NCBI RefSeq assembly: GCF_030440575.1
Contig: NZ_CP047189.1
Location: 620,001-684,000, forward strand
Source of the DNA: Corynebacterium ciconiae DSM 44920
GTDB lineage: Bacteria; Actinomycetota; Actinomycetes; Mycobacteriales; Mycobacteriaceae
Reading direction: 5' to 3'
Length of the DNA stretch: 64,000 nt
Part shown: positions 54,817 through 63,755 of the stretch, piece by piece
Numbering within the stretch: position 1 is the stretch's first letter
Layout of the letters: each line of letters begins with the position of its first letter
Position numbers and translations under genes: made by a program
The notes under the pieces: generated by a model
Databases searched by the model: none
What the model was told of the DNA's origin: nothing
The model's input: only the letters and a program-made list of their open reading frames with translations

Positions 54817-56459
54817 GGGTGAAGCTGGGGGACGGCGTCGATAAGCGCGCGCGTGTAGCTGGCGCGGGGAGCGGAAAAGAGCGCGGCAACCTCTTCCTGC
54901 TCAATCAGCTCTCCTCGGCGTAGCACCATCACCTCGGAGCACAGCGCCTGGACCACCCCGAGGTCATGGGAGACAAACACCAGCCCCAGTTGATAGTCGT
55001 GTACGACCTGGGTGAGTAGGTTGATCACCTGGGCGCGGGCGGAGACATCGAGGGCAGAGACAGGCTCATCCGCCAGCAGCACTCGCGGACGCGGCGCCAG
55101 GGCCCGGGCCAGCGAGATGCGCTGGCGCTGCCCGCCGGAAAACTCGTGTGGATAGCGCTGGGCCACGTCCGGCTCCAACCCCACATCCGCTAGTACTTCC
55201 CGCACCCGCTCGGCCCGCTCCGCCGTGCTCATGCGCGCCGCGCGCAGCGGCTCGGCGATGCTCTCCCCAACGCGCATCCGCGGATCGAGTGAGGCGGCGG
55301 GGTCCTGAAACACCATCTGCGAGCTAGCCTGCAGCACGCCAGAGCTAGCTCGGCGTCCATCGACGCGTATCGCGCCGGTGTCACTGGTATCGAGTCCGGC
55401 GAGCAGGCGCACAAGGCTGGACTTGCCCGAACCAGACTCGCCCACCACTCCCAGCCTTTGCCCAGCCCGCAGCTGCAGCGACACCGGGGCCAAGGCCTGG
55501 GTGGTGCGGCGGGAACGGGCCCGCCACCCACGAAAGCGATAGCTCTTCGATATCCCATCGGCTTCCAGCACCACCGGCCCGAGAGCGGGAAACTCTGGGC
55601 GGGCATGGGCGTGGCCGGGGCTGTAGCTCTCATCCGCGCTGCCCACCGTGTACAGCCGTCCCTGGGGATCGCGCGCCGCCAGATCTGAGGCAGCCACCAG
55701 CCCCCGGGTGTAGCTATGGGTGGGCTCGTGCAATACCTGCTGGGTGCTGCCGCGCTCGACGATCTCGCCGCGGCGCATCACCATGACCCGCTCGCACATC
55801 CGCGCCATCACCCCAAGATCGTGAGTGATAAACAGCACCGCTGTGCCGCGCTGCTGGGCCAGCTGGGTCAGGGTGTCCAGAATGGAGGCCTGCACCGTGG
55901 CATCGAGGGCGGTGGTGGGCTCATCGCAGATGATGAGCTCGGGGTCGTTGGCTAGGGCGATGGCGATAAGCACCCGCTGTCGCTGGCCACCGGAGAGCTG
56001 GTGCGGATAGCGCCCGTACAACTCCTCTGGGTCCGGTAGGCGCACCTGGTCTAGCAGCTCCACGCTGCGGCGCCTAAGAGCGGGGGAGTCGAGATTCGGC
56101 TGGTGCAGCTTGAGCGCTTCTCGCACCTGCGGCCCTATTTTCATCAGCGGATTCAGCGCCGTCATGGGTTCTTGAAACACCATGGAGATCCGGCGGCCCC
56201 GCAGCCGCGCATAGCGGCGAGGGGAGTAGTCCAAGAGATTGCCGGGCTGATCGCGCAACGTGATATGCCCGCTGCTGTGCAGCGTGTGCGAGTGCAGGCC
56301 CATGATGCTCAGCGCGGTTAGTGACTTGCCCGAGCCGGATTCGCCAATAATGCCCACCGTTTCGCCGGGGGCGATCGACAGGCTCACCCCGTTGAGTAGC
56401 TGGTGCCCGTCTCTTGTGGACACCTTCAGATCCTCTACCTTCAGTACGGTATCGCTCAT
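54813..56459 (-). CDS. peptide/nickel-type ABC transporter, fused double ATPase
   Basis: 548 residues with two nucleotide-binding domains. Domain 1: GIIGESGSGKSLTALS near residue 38, LSGGQRQRVLIAIAL and LIICDEPTTALD. Domain 2: VVGESGSGKSSLVRLL near 330, FSGGQRQRISLARAL and VLLADEPVSALD. Each domain lacks the long Cys-bearing extension found in the first opp system. It energises the two permeases encoded upstream. The start overlaps the permease gene stop by four bases; the gene ends four bases inside the convergent glycohydrolase gene. Confidence 0.92.
   Translation of the reverse strand: MSDTVLKVEDLKVSTRDGHQLLNGVSLSIAPGETVGIIGESGSGKSLTALSIMGLHSHTLHSSGHITLRDQPGNLLDYSPRRYARLRGRRISMVFQEPMTALNPLMKIGPQVREALKLHQPNLDSPALRRRSVELLDQVRLPDPEELYGRYPHQLSGGQRQRVLIAIALANDPELIICDEPTTALDATVQASILDTLTQLAQQRGTAVLFITHDLGVMARMCERVMVMRRGEIVERGSTQQVLHEPTHSYTRGLVAASDLAARDPQGRLYTVGSADESYSPGHAHARPEFPALGPVVLEADGISKSYRFRGWRARSRRTTQALAPVSLQLRAGQRLGVVGESGSGKSSLVRLLAGLDTSDTGAIRVDGRRASSGVLQASSQMVFQDPAASLDPRMRVGESIAEPLRAARMSTAERAERVREVLADVGLEPDVAQRYPHEFSGGQRQRISLARALAPRPRVLLADEPVSALDVSARAQVINLLTQVVHDYQLGLVFVSHDLGVVQALCSEVMVLRRGELIEQEEVAALFSAPRASYTRALIDAVPQLHP
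54833..54848 (+). repeat. dispersed 12-mer GCGTCGATAAGC, copy 8
   Basis: An exact copy just after the glycohydrolase stop. It lies in the last codons of the convergent ATPase gene, so strictly it is gene-end rather than intergenic. Confidence 0.8.
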
Positions 56460-57319
56460 TGGCTGGCCTTTCGTGTCGAGTGCAGGCGGGGATCTAGGAG
56501 GTCGCGCAGCCCATCGCCGAGCAGGTTGAAGCCCAGCACCGTGGCGGCGATCGTCAGGCCCGGCCACAGGGCTAGCTGCGGGGCGGTATAGAGCGATGCC
56601 TGGGCCGATTGCAGCATTCGCCCCCACGAGGGCTCCGGCGGTGGGGTGCCCAAACCGAGAAAGCTCAAGCCCGCCTCGGCGAGAATCGCCAAGGCAAAAG
56701 CCACCGAGGCCTGGACGATCACCAGACTGAGAATATTGGGCAGCACATGCCGCAGCGCGATCGCCGGCCCCGAGGCCTGGGACATGCGGGCGGCGGCGAT
56801 GAAGTCCTGGGAGAGCACGCTGAGAGTGGCGGCGCGGGCCACCCGCGCGAAACCTGGAATCGCGGCAATACCGATGGCCACCATCGCCGACCAGGTAGAA
56901 GTGCCCAGCACCGCCCCGAGCACAATGGCCAGCAGTAGCGCGGGGAAAGCCAGCAGCAGATCGGCGCCGCGCATCACCAACGCATCCACCATGCCCCCGC
57001 GCATCGCGGCGGTCATCCCGAGCGGGACCCCACAGAGCATGCCGATGCTCACCGCCACCATCCCCACGCCGAGAGTGATATGTGCCCCAGCCATCAACTG
57101 GGAGGCCACGTCCCTGCCATAGCGGTCGGTGCCCAGCCAGTGCTCGGCGCTCGGGCCTGCGAGCCGGTGCTGCGGCATCGCGTGTAGGGGATCGAAGGGC
57201 GTCCACACCAATGCCACCAGTGCGGTGAGCACCACCAGCGCTACGAGGGTGCCACCGATGATGAGGCTGGTGGGAAGGCGGCGGCGCGCGCCGCGGGGAC
57301 CCCGAGAACTCCTAGGCAT
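56456..57319 (-). CDS. ABC transporter permease (DppC/OppC type)
   Basis: 287 residues with six helices. EAA loop FIAAARMSQASGPAIALRHVLPN, AEAGLSFLGLGTPPPEPSWGRML and GDGLRDLLDPRL are DppC hallmarks, and HWLGTDRYGRDVASQLMAG precedes them. It forms the pore with the next permease. A basic N-terminus (RGPRGARRR) sets the topology. Confidence 0.92.
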   Translation of the reverse strand: MPRSSRGPRGARRRLPTSLIIGGTLVALVVLTALVALVWTPFDPLHAMPQHRLAGPSAEHWLGTDRYGRDVASQLMAGAHITLGVGMVAVSIGMLCGVPLGMTAAMRGGMVDALVMRGADLLLAFPALLLAIVLGAVLGTSTWSAMVAIGIAAIPGFARVARAATLSVLSQDFIAAARMSQASGPAIALRHVLPNILSLVIVQASVAFALAILAEAGLSFLGLGTPPPEPSWGRMLQSAQASLYTAPQLALWPGLTIAATVLGFNLLGDGLRDLLDPRLHSTRKASQ

Positions 57320-57340
57320 CTGCTTTTCTTCCTTTAAGTC

Positions 57341-58288
57341 TCAGTGTCCGGCGCGCAGGCGCGGATCGAGCAGGCTATAGGATACGTCGACAAGCAAGGT
57401 GGTGAGCAGGACAATCAGCACCAACAGCATTACGACGGATTGCACGGCGGTGAGATCGCGGCCGGTGACCGCGTCGAGCAGATAACTGCCCACCCCGGGT
57501 AGTACGAAGACGCGCTCGATCACGACCGCGCCCACGATCAGGGCCGCCATCTGCAGCCCGGTCACGGTGACCACCGGCAGCGCGGCGTTGCGCAGGCCGT
57601 GGGCGCGCATCGCCTGCCACACTGTCATGCCCTTGGCTAAGGCAGTGCGCATGAAGTCCTGGTGCAGCACGTCGAGCACTGCAGAGCGCACATAGCGGGT
57701 CATGATGGCCGCCTGCACGCTGGCAAGCGCCAAGGTGGGCAGAATAAGCCGGGCAATAAAGCCGGTGGGATCGGCCCCGGGTGGAACCCAGCCATTGGCG
57801 GGAAGCACCCCCCAGCGCACGGAGACCACGCTCACCAGCAGGATGCCGGCGAGGAAGCTCGGTAGTGCCACCCCCACTTGGCTCATCGCCGTGATGGCTA
57901 CTCCATCTGGGCGGTGGCGTCGAATAGCTGCCCACATTCCCAGCGGCACAGCGATCGCTAGGGCCAGCGCCATAGACGTGCCCATGAGGATCAGGCTCAC
58001 CTGGAGACGGTCCCACACGATGGGGGTGATGTCCTCGCCGGATTGCATGGATACTCCCCAGTGGCCGCTGAGCAGCCCGCCCATCCACGTCGCGTATTGC
58101 GCAATGAGGGGTCGGTCGGTGCCGAGCTCGGCCTGCTTCTGCCGAATGAGATCATCGGTGGCATTGACTCCTAGGGCAATGGCCGCTGGGTCGCCTGGGA
58201 TCAATCGGAGCAGGACGAAGATCACCACGGAGGCCACCAGGGCGGTGAGGGTGAAGCGGGCGGCGGCGCGCGCCAGCAATCGGGGCAT
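57341..58288 (-). CDS. ABC transporter permease (DppB/OppB type)
   Basis: 315 residues. VIFVLLRLIPGDPAAIALG at the N-terminus, EAA loop FMRTALAKGMTVWQAMRAHGLRNAALP, GAVVIERVFVLPGVGSYLLDAV and the C-terminal YSLLDPRLR fit DppB. The ATG shares one base with the stop of the substrate-binding protein gene. Confidence 0.92.
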   Translation of the reverse strand: MPRLLARAAARFTLTALVASVVIFVLLRLIPGDPAAIALGVNATDDLIRQKQAELGTDRPLIAQYATWMGGLLSGHWGVSMQSGEDITPIVWDRLQVSLILMGTSMALALAIAVPLGMWAAIRRHRPDGVAITAMSQVGVALPSFLAGILLVSVVSVRWGVLPANGWVPPGADPTGFIARLILPTLALASVQAAIMTRYVRSAVLDVLHQDFMRTALAKGMTVWQAMRAHGLRNAALPVVTVTGLQMAALIVGAVVIERVFVLPGVGSYLLDAVTGRDLTAVQSVVMLLVLIVLLTTLLVDVSYSLLDPRLRAGH

Positions 58289-59856
58289 CAGCTGTGCTCC
58301 TTTGCTGCATTGTCGGTGCGGTGGATCGTGGCTAGCTCGAGGCCTTCGGTGATGCGCTCCGCTCGAACGCCCGTGATATCGCGGTCACTGACCACAATAT
58401 TGGGGAAGTTGAACAAGGTGTCCGCACCGGCTTCGGCCATGATCTGATCCACGGCCTCTTTCATATAGCGCACCTGTTCGTCCTCGCTGCCCCGATCGGC
58501 CTGGGCGAGTAACTCGTGCACCGTAGGGGAGTCGAAGCCGAGGTAGTAGTCGGGGTTGCCGAAGAGCTGGGGGATATCGCGGGGCTCGATGTGCATGACA
58601 AGCGAGATGTCATAATCCTGCTGCTTCATCACCTCGTTCAGCCACACCGCCGGAAACTCGGTGGAGCGGATGGAGACATCGAGGCCGATATCGCGCAGCT
58701 GCGATACCACGATCTCGCTCGCGGCCACGGCATAGGGCAGCGAGGGCACGGAGAAGACCACCTGATTATTGCTTTCATCGATGCCCGCCTCGTCCAGCAG
58801 CTGCCGGGCTCGCTCGGGGTCGAAAGGGTAGCGAGTGGAAGGCTCGTACCACGGGTCGGTGGGCGGCACCGGCGCGCCGCCGGTATCGATGCCGTGGCCA
58901 TCCCAGGCAGTATCGATCACCGCCTGGCGGTCGATGCCGTACATCACCGCTTGGCGCACCCGAACATCATCGAAGGGGGCGCGGTTATTGTTCATCGATA
59001 GCAGCACCTCGCCGGTGGTGGATCCCACCTCCACGGTGTAGCGCTCGGGGTCGAAGGTGTGCAGCAGCCCGGGCGATTGCATGGAATAGACCACATCCAC
59101 ATCGCCGGAGCGCAGCGCGTTGGTGGCGGCCACCGCGTCCGCGAAGTAGCGGATGGCGGCGCCCTCATTGAGCGGGGCCGGGCCCCAATAATCCTCGCGC
59201 GCCCGGAAAGACAGCGAATGCCCGAGCGCAAAATGACGCACCTCATAGGGGCCGGTGCCCACCGGGGCGGTGGCGAGGGTGTCCATGGCCGAGGGAGTCA
59301 TCATTGCCCCCACCAACGTGGCCATATCCCACAGCCACTGCCGGGAGGGAGCCATCAAGCGCACAGAGACCTCGGTGGGGCTGTGTACGTTCACGGACTC
59401 GACGATGTCCATCTTCTTTTTCAGCCCATTGCTCCACGCATCGGAGCGCACGCGGTCGATGGAAAACTTCACCGTCTCGGCGGTGAAGGCATCACCATTA
59501 GAAAAACGGACATCATCGCGCAGCTGGAAGGTGTAGACCAACCCCTGCTCACTCACCTGCCAAGAGGTGGCCAGCCACGGCACGATCTCGCCGTGCTCAT
59601 CGATGCGCACCAGGGTTTCGTACACATTGCTCATGAGCGCATCGGGTATCGCCGCGCCCGAGTTGGTGGTGAAGTCCAGCGACACCGGGGCGGTGGAGGT
59701 GGCCACCACAATATCGCCCGCCCCAGCTACCCGACCCACCTGCACCGCGGTGGAGCCGGCGCTGCAGCCACTCATGCCTACGGCGAGGGCCGTGGCCACC
59801 ACGGCAGTCCGGCGAGCGGTGCGGGCACGCCGCACGCGGCGAGAGGGGAGATTCAT
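58288..59856 (-). CDS. ABC transporter substrate-binding lipoprotein (SBP family 5)
   Basis: 522 residues. A very basic N-terminus (RRVRRARTARR), hydrophobic stretch and lipobox MSGC (Cys31) give a lipoprotein. LVYTFQLRDDVRFSNGDAFTAETVKFSIDRV and DPERARQLLDEAGI are family marks. It probably binds peptides or nickel complexes; sequence alone does not decide. It is the first gene of the minus-strand operon, with a TAGCCT box eight bases before ATG 59856. Longer frames upstream have no family resemblance. Confidence 0.9.
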   Translation of the reverse strand: MNLPSRRVRRARTARRTAVVATALAVGMSGCSAGSTAVQVGRVAGAGDIVVATSTAPVSLDFTTNSGAAIPDALMSNVYETLVRIDEHGEIVPWLATSWQVSEQGLVYTFQLRDDVRFSNGDAFTAETVKFSIDRVRSDAWSNGLKKKMDIVESVNVHSPTEVSVRLMAPSRQWLWDMATLVGAMMTPSAMDTLATAPVGTGPYEVRHFALGHSLSFRAREDYWGPAPLNEGAAIRYFADAVAATNALRSGDVDVVYSMQSPGLLHTFDPERYTVEVGSTTGEVLLSMNNNRAPFDDVRVRQAVMYGIDRQAVIDTAWDGHGIDTGGAPVPPTDPWYEPSTRYPFDPERARQLLDEAGIDESNNQVVFSVPSLPYAVAASEIVVSQLRDIGLDVSIRSTEFPAVWLNEVMKQQDYDISLVMHIEPRDIPQLFGNPDYYLGFDSPTVHELLAQADRGSEDEQVRYMKEAVDQIMAEAGADTLFNFPNIVVSDRDITGVRAERITEGLELATIHRTDNAAKEHS

Positions 59857-59864
59857 ACTTGCAC

Positions 59865-59870
59865 AGGCTA
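59865..59870 (-). promoter_or_regulatory. -10 box of the second ABC importer operon, leaderless start
   Basis: TAGCCT on the minus strand eight bases before ATG 59856. Confidence 0.5.
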
Positions 59871-59949
59871 GTCGCCCCTGAGTTCTTCCTAAGAATGAGG
59901 GGTTCGCTGCAGTCGCGGGTCGTAGCACGGCGAGCGTGGGCGGGCTGCC

Positions 59950-59955
59950 TAGAAT
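59950..59955 (+). promoter_or_regulatory. -10 box of the conserved membrane protein gene, leaderless start
   Basis: TAGAAT ends seven bases before ATG 59963. Confidence 0.5.
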
Positions 59956-59962
59956 GATCTCC

Positions 59963-60541
59963 ATGACTGAGGCGGGACAGAGAAACCGGGACCAAGGCAT
60001 CAGCGTGGTGCGCATAAGCGGCGCGGCGATCCTACGCTCCAAGACCACCGCCGTGTGCGTCGTCTCTGTACTGGTCTTCGGCCTCATCGGCGCGGCCTTG
60101 GTGGGCGCCTGGGCCTCAGAAACCCACGAAACACTGCGCACCCTCTATGGGGTGGCGGCCGCCCTGCCCATCGTGGGGGTGATCATCGCGCTGCTGCAAT
60201 TTTGCCGTTTCGTGCTTCACGCCCGCACCCGCCGGCTCATCGTGGGCCGCATGATCACCATCCCCGCCACGGGGGTGAGCTTTCATCGCGATCAACTGCG
60301 CCGCATCGACATTTGGTCAGAGCAGCGCGCCGGGGTGATCACGACCTTCATGACTCTGGTGCCGGAGCACATCGAGCAGCGGGTAGATGCGCACAGCCTC
60401 GCCCACGGGGTGCCCGCACAGCTGCGGGACTATTGCGTGCGCCTGCCGCTGGGCACCCGTCCCACGGCCTATGAGCTGGCCGATAACCTGCGCGAGAGCT
60501 CCCCGGCTCTCGAGGTGAACAAGATCGGCAAGATCGCCTAG
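59963..60541 (+). CDS. two-helix membrane protein of unknown function
   Basis: 192 residues: two helices (AVCVVSVLVFGLIGAALVGAW; LYGVAAALPIVGVIIALLQFC) and a soluble C-terminal part of about 110 residues that looks like a PH-like or bacterial membrane-flanked domain (RRLIVGRMITIPATGVSFHRDQLRRIDIWSEQ). The start is set by the TAGAAT box seven bases upstream. It overlaps the convergent brnQ by four bases. Function unknown. Confidence 0.75.
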   Translation: MTEAGQRNRDQGISVVRISGAAILRSKTTAVCVVSVLVFGLIGAALVGAWASETHETLRTLYGVAAALPIVGVIIALLQFCRFVLHARTRRLIVGRMITIPATGVSFHRDQLRRIDIWSEQRAGVITTFMTLVPEHIEQRVDAHSLAHGVPAQLRDYCVRLPLGTRPTAYELADNLRESSPALEVNKIGKIA

Positions 60542-61911
60542 GCCGCAGCCGGGGTCTTTCGGGTTGCGGGAGCGTGATCGAGGATGAGTCCTACCACGAT
60601 GAGCCCGATAACCGGCAGCAGCCAGCCGAGCTGCTGCTCATGCATGGGCGACCAGCCAATGAGACTCTCGATGCGTGCGCTGGCTACTCCCACCGAGGAC
60701 AGTGAGGCCAGCAGTGACCACACCACCGCACCCCACACGCCGAGGCGAAAGGTGTAGTACAGGCGGCGCTGCCACAGCGGCGCGAGCAGGGTAATGGCCA
60801 CCAGGGTGATGGCCGGCGGATAGAGGAATCCGATGATCGGCCCGGCGATCGCCAACACCGACTGCAGCCCCACGGTGGAGACCGCGAAGGAGACCAGGGT
60901 GAACACCAGCACCCACTGCTGGTAGCTCACGGCCGGCAGCAGGCGGTGAAAGAAGCCGGAGGTGGAGCCGATCAGCCCCGCGGCAGTGCCGATGCAGGCC
61001 AGCAGCACCACCGATCCGAAGAGCACTCGGCCTGGCTGGCCCATGGTGGCGTAGGCGATATCGGTGAGGATGGCGGCACCGTCCTCGTACTGCTCCGGAT
61101 GAGGCACGACTCGGCCCACCAGCCCGAGAGCGATGTAGACGGCACCGAGTAGCGCCCCAGCGCCGATTGCGGCGATGATCGCAGCCCGTCGCAGGCCCAT
61201 GCCACCGCCGGCGCCGATGCCCTTTTCCCGCAGTGCGGAGATCACCACGATGCCAAAAGCGAGAGCAGCCACCGAGTCCATGGTCAAATAGCCCTCGATC
61301 AGGCCGGTGGGCCCGGGGTGCTCGGCGAATTTCTCCGCGGCCGCAGCCCCAGTGGGCTCCAGCTGGCGCAGGGCCATGAGCACCATGAGCGCCAGCAGGA
61401 CCAGCAGCACGGGGGTGAGCCACTTGCCAATACGATCGATCAACCCGGTTTCGCGGTAGCACATCAGCCACACCACCAGGAAGTACACCGCGCAAAAGGC
61501 CACGGTGCTCGCCTGGGAGTCCACTCCGAACACGGGGGAGAAGGCGGTGGAGTAGCTCACCACCGCGGTGCGGGGCACGGCGTAGAACGCGCCGATGGAG
61601 AGGTAGATGAGCACCGGGAAGACGACGCCAAAGAAGCGGCCCGCCTGGCGCGAGAGGTCAAGCACATCCTCGCCGGAGAGCACGACCGCGATCATCGATA
61701 CCACCGGCAGTGCCACCCCGGCGGCGAGGAAGCCGAGGATCGCGGGAACAAAGTGGGTGCCGGCCTGGGCGCCCAGAATGGGCGGGAAGATGAGGTTGCC
61801 GGCGCCAAAGAACATGGAGAAGAGCATGAGCGTCGCCGTGGTGAGGGTGGCGAACACTGCCGTCGACTGCACAGCGGGGGACTGGGCAGCCGAGCGAGCG
61901 GAATCAGACAT
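60538..61911 (-). CDS. brnQ: branched-chain amino acid:cation symporter
   Basis: 457 residues, LIVCS family with twelve helices. FSMFFGAGNLIFPPILG near the start, AFYAVPRTAVVSYSTAFSP and SSTSGFFHRLLPAVSYQQWV-like stretches are diagnostic. It imports Ile, Leu and Val (and often Met) with sodium. aecD lies just upstream on the same strand, as in C. glutamicum. ATG 61911 follows a TAGAAA box by 11 bases. Confidence 0.93.
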   Translation of the reverse strand: MSDSARSAAQSPAVQSTAVFATLTTATLMLFSMFFGAGNLIFPPILGAQAGTHFVPAILGFLAAGVALPVVSMIAVVLSGEDVLDLSRQAGRFFGVVFPVLIYLSIGAFYAVPRTAVVSYSTAFSPVFGVDSQASTVAFCAVYFLVVWLMCYRETGLIDRIGKWLTPVLLVLLALMVLMALRQLEPTGAAAAEKFAEHPGPTGLIEGYLTMDSVAALAFGIVVISALREKGIGAGGGMGLRRAAIIAAIGAGALLGAVYIALGLVGRVVPHPEQYEDGAAILTDIAYATMGQPGRVLFGSVVLLACIGTAAGLIGSTSGFFHRLLPAVSYQQWVLVFTLVSFAVSTVGLQSVLAIAGPIIGFLYPPAITLVAITLLAPLWQRRLYYTFRLGVWGAVVWSLLASLSSVGVASARIESLIGWSPMHEQQLGWLLPVIGLIVVGLILDHAPATRKTPAAA

Positions 61912-61935
61912 CTGCGAAGGGCTTTCTAGACACAA

Positions 61936-61952
61936 TGTGACATATCGTCACA
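61936..61952 (-). promoter_or_regulatory. palindromic operator ahead of brnQ
   Basis: TGTGAC-ATATC-GTCACA is a perfect 6+6 inverted repeat at the -35 position of a promoter with TAGAAA (61923-61928). The half sites equal GlxR half sites but the spacer between TGTGA and TCACA is seven instead of six bases. Confidence 0.5.
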
Positions 61953-61972
61953 GCAGCCTAGCAGTAGTGGTC

Positions 61973-63148
61973 CTACCACTCGTTCTTCGGAGCGAGTGGC
62001 GTGCCCAAGGTCACGTCCGCCCCGCGCAGGGCGTCTACGAAGCGCTCAAGATTCTCCGGCGAGGTGGCAAAGTTCAGCCGGGCACAGGAGGCAAAGCGTC
62101 CCGCGGGGGCAAAGCCCAACCCGTCGTTGAGCACCGCTCCACAGTGATGCTGCACAGCCGCCGCGGCGGACGACTCTGCGGCGAAGGGAGTGTCGCTGAA
62201 GTCGAGCCACATGAGATAGGTGGCCTCTGGGGTGCTGGTGCGTAGCCCCGCGACCGCATCGGGGAGAGCCTGGAGGAGATAGTCGCGGTTGCGCCGCAGC
62301 AGGGCGAGCTGCTCATCCAGATAGTCGGTGGAGGCGGTGTAGGCAGCGGCCGCTCCGACGAGGCCGAGCGTGGAAAAACCGCCGGTCACTAATGGACCGG
62401 CGGTGTGAAACGCCTGCTGGTGCTCGGGGTTGGTGAAATACATTTGGGCGCATTTCAACCCAGCGATATTCCACGCCTTCGAGGTGGCGGTGGCAGTCAC
62501 ACAGACTCGACGCGCGTTCTCGCTCACCGAGGCCACCGGCTCGTGGGGGCGCTCGTAGCAGATAGGGGCGTGGATTTCGTCAACGATCACGAGGATGCCG
62601 AGCTCCGCGGCGAGGTCAGTGAGCTGCACCAGACAATCGCGGCTATACATCACGCCCAAGGGATTGTGCGGGGAGCAGAGGATCAACACCCGTCCGCCAC
62701 GGGCGTGGGCCTGGCGCAGCTGGTCGAGATCGGGCTGGGGATCGGCGTCGATACACAGCATCTCTCGGCCGGTGATGCGCGGCAGCTCTAGGAAGGGCAT
62801 GTAGGCCGGAACGGGCACGATGATGGCGTCGTCCGGCGAGCTGAGCAGTTCGATGGCCAGCTGCACCGAGCGCACCACATCGGAAGTGATCTCCACCTGC
62901 TCGGGGTCGGGTGCCCAGCCGTAGCGCCGACGGTAGAAGGACGCCATTGCTTCTTTCACACAGTCGACATGGATGGGATAGCCGAAGGCTTCGCGTTCTA
63001 CCGCCTGTCGCAGTGCGGCGGTGACTTCCGGATGGGTGGAGAAGTCGGATTCGGCGATCCACAGGGGCAGCAGTGCGGGGTCATAGGCATTCCACTTTTG
63101 GGTGCCTCGGCGGCGCAGCGTCTCGTTATCGAGGAAGTGACAATCCAT
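61973..63148 (-). CDS. aecD: cystathionine beta-lyase / C-S lyase (MalY-PatB type aminotransferase)
   Basis: 391 residues, PLP fold type I. PLWIAESDFSTHPEVTAAL and FGYPIHVDCVKEAM are MalY/PatB marks. The PLP Lys is in TATATSKAWNIAGLKCAQ near residue 230, SPHNPLGVMYSRD and VDEIHAPICYE hold the cofactor pocket, and CARLNFATSPENL binds the carboxylate. It splits C-S bonds of cystathionine and similar thioethers. The brnQ neighbour is conserved in C. glutamicum. Start is uncertain between ATG 63148 and ATG 63163. Confidence 0.88.
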   Translation of the reverse strand: MDCHFLDNETLRRRGTQKWNAYDPALLPLWIAESDFSTHPEVTAALRQAVEREAFGYPIHVDCVKEAMASFYRRRYGWAPDPEQVEITSDVVRSVQLAIELLSSPDDAIIVPVPAYMPFLELPRITGREMLCIDADPQPDLDQLRQAHARGGRVLILCSPHNPLGVMYSRDCLVQLTDLAAELGILVIVDEIHAPICYERPHEPVASVSENARRVCVTATATSKAWNIAGLKCAQMYFTNPEHQQAFHTAGPLVTGGFSTLGLVGAAAAYTASTDYLDEQLALLRRNRDYLLQALPDAVAGLRTSTPEATYLMWLDFSDTPFAAESSAAAAVQHHCGAVLNDGLGFAPAGRFASCARLNFATSPENLERFVDALRGADVTLGTPLAPKNEW

Positions 63149-63189
63149 GGACCCATTGTGCATGGCTACGATCACCCCTGCCCACCCGC

Positions 63190-63195
63190 TATGGT
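63190..63195 (+). promoter_or_regulatory. idi -10 box, leaderless start
   Basis: TATGGT ends eight bases before ATG 63204. Confidence 0.5.
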
Positions 63196-63203
63196 GGATC
63201 AGT

Positions 63204-63755
63204 ATGAACGCCTGCGAACGCGTCGTGGTGCTCGATAGCAACAATCAGCCGATCGGCACCGCTGTGAAATCCGAGGTCCACACCACCGACACCCCGTATC
63301 ATTTGGCCTTTTCCTGCTATGTGCTCAGCGATAAAGGTGACGTGCTGTTGACCCGCCGCGCATTAAGCAAAGCCACGTGGCCGGGGGTATGGACCAATAG
63401 TTTCTGCGGGCATCCCGGCCCTGGCGAGGAGATTCCGGCGGCGATTAGGCGGCGCGCCCAGCAGGAGTTGGGTCTCGAGGGGCTCTATGGCATCGAGGAG
63501 GTGCTGCCCACCTACTCCTACCGCGCGGTGGATTCTAGCGGCATCGTGGAGCATGAATTCTGCCCCGTCTACATTGCGCGTATCGACGCCACCTCCACGC
63601 CCCAGCCCGCCACAACCGAGGTGGATTCCTTCGGCTGGGCCACCCCCGCAGAGCTGGCCGCCGCGGTGGATGCCACCGGTTTTGCATTCAGCCCGTGGAT
63701 GGTGGACCAGCTGAGGCACCGGCGGCTGCGCGAGGCGCTCGGCTGCCTCCGTTAG
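63204..63755 (+). CDS. idi: isopentenyl-diphosphate delta-isomerase, type 1
   Basis: 183 residues, Nudix fold. Catalytic Cys is in TNSFCGHPGPGE (near residue 67) and Glu in EHEFCPVYIARID (near 117). HLAFSCYVLSDKGDVLLTRRALSKATWPGVW is the standard N-terminal part. It interconverts IPP and DMAPP for isoprenoid synthesis (menaquinone, carotenoids, decaprenyl phosphate). Its stop abuts that of the convergent maltokinase gene. Confidence 0.95.
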   Translation: MNACERVVVLDSNNQPIGTAVKSEVHTTDTPYHLAFSCYVLSDKGDVLLTRRALSKATWPGVWTNSFCGHPGPGEEIPAAIRRRAQQELGLEGLYGIEEVLPTYSYRAVDSSGIVEHEFCPVYIARIDATSTPQPATTEVDSFGWATPAELAAAVDATGFAFSPWMVDQLRHRRLREALGCLR

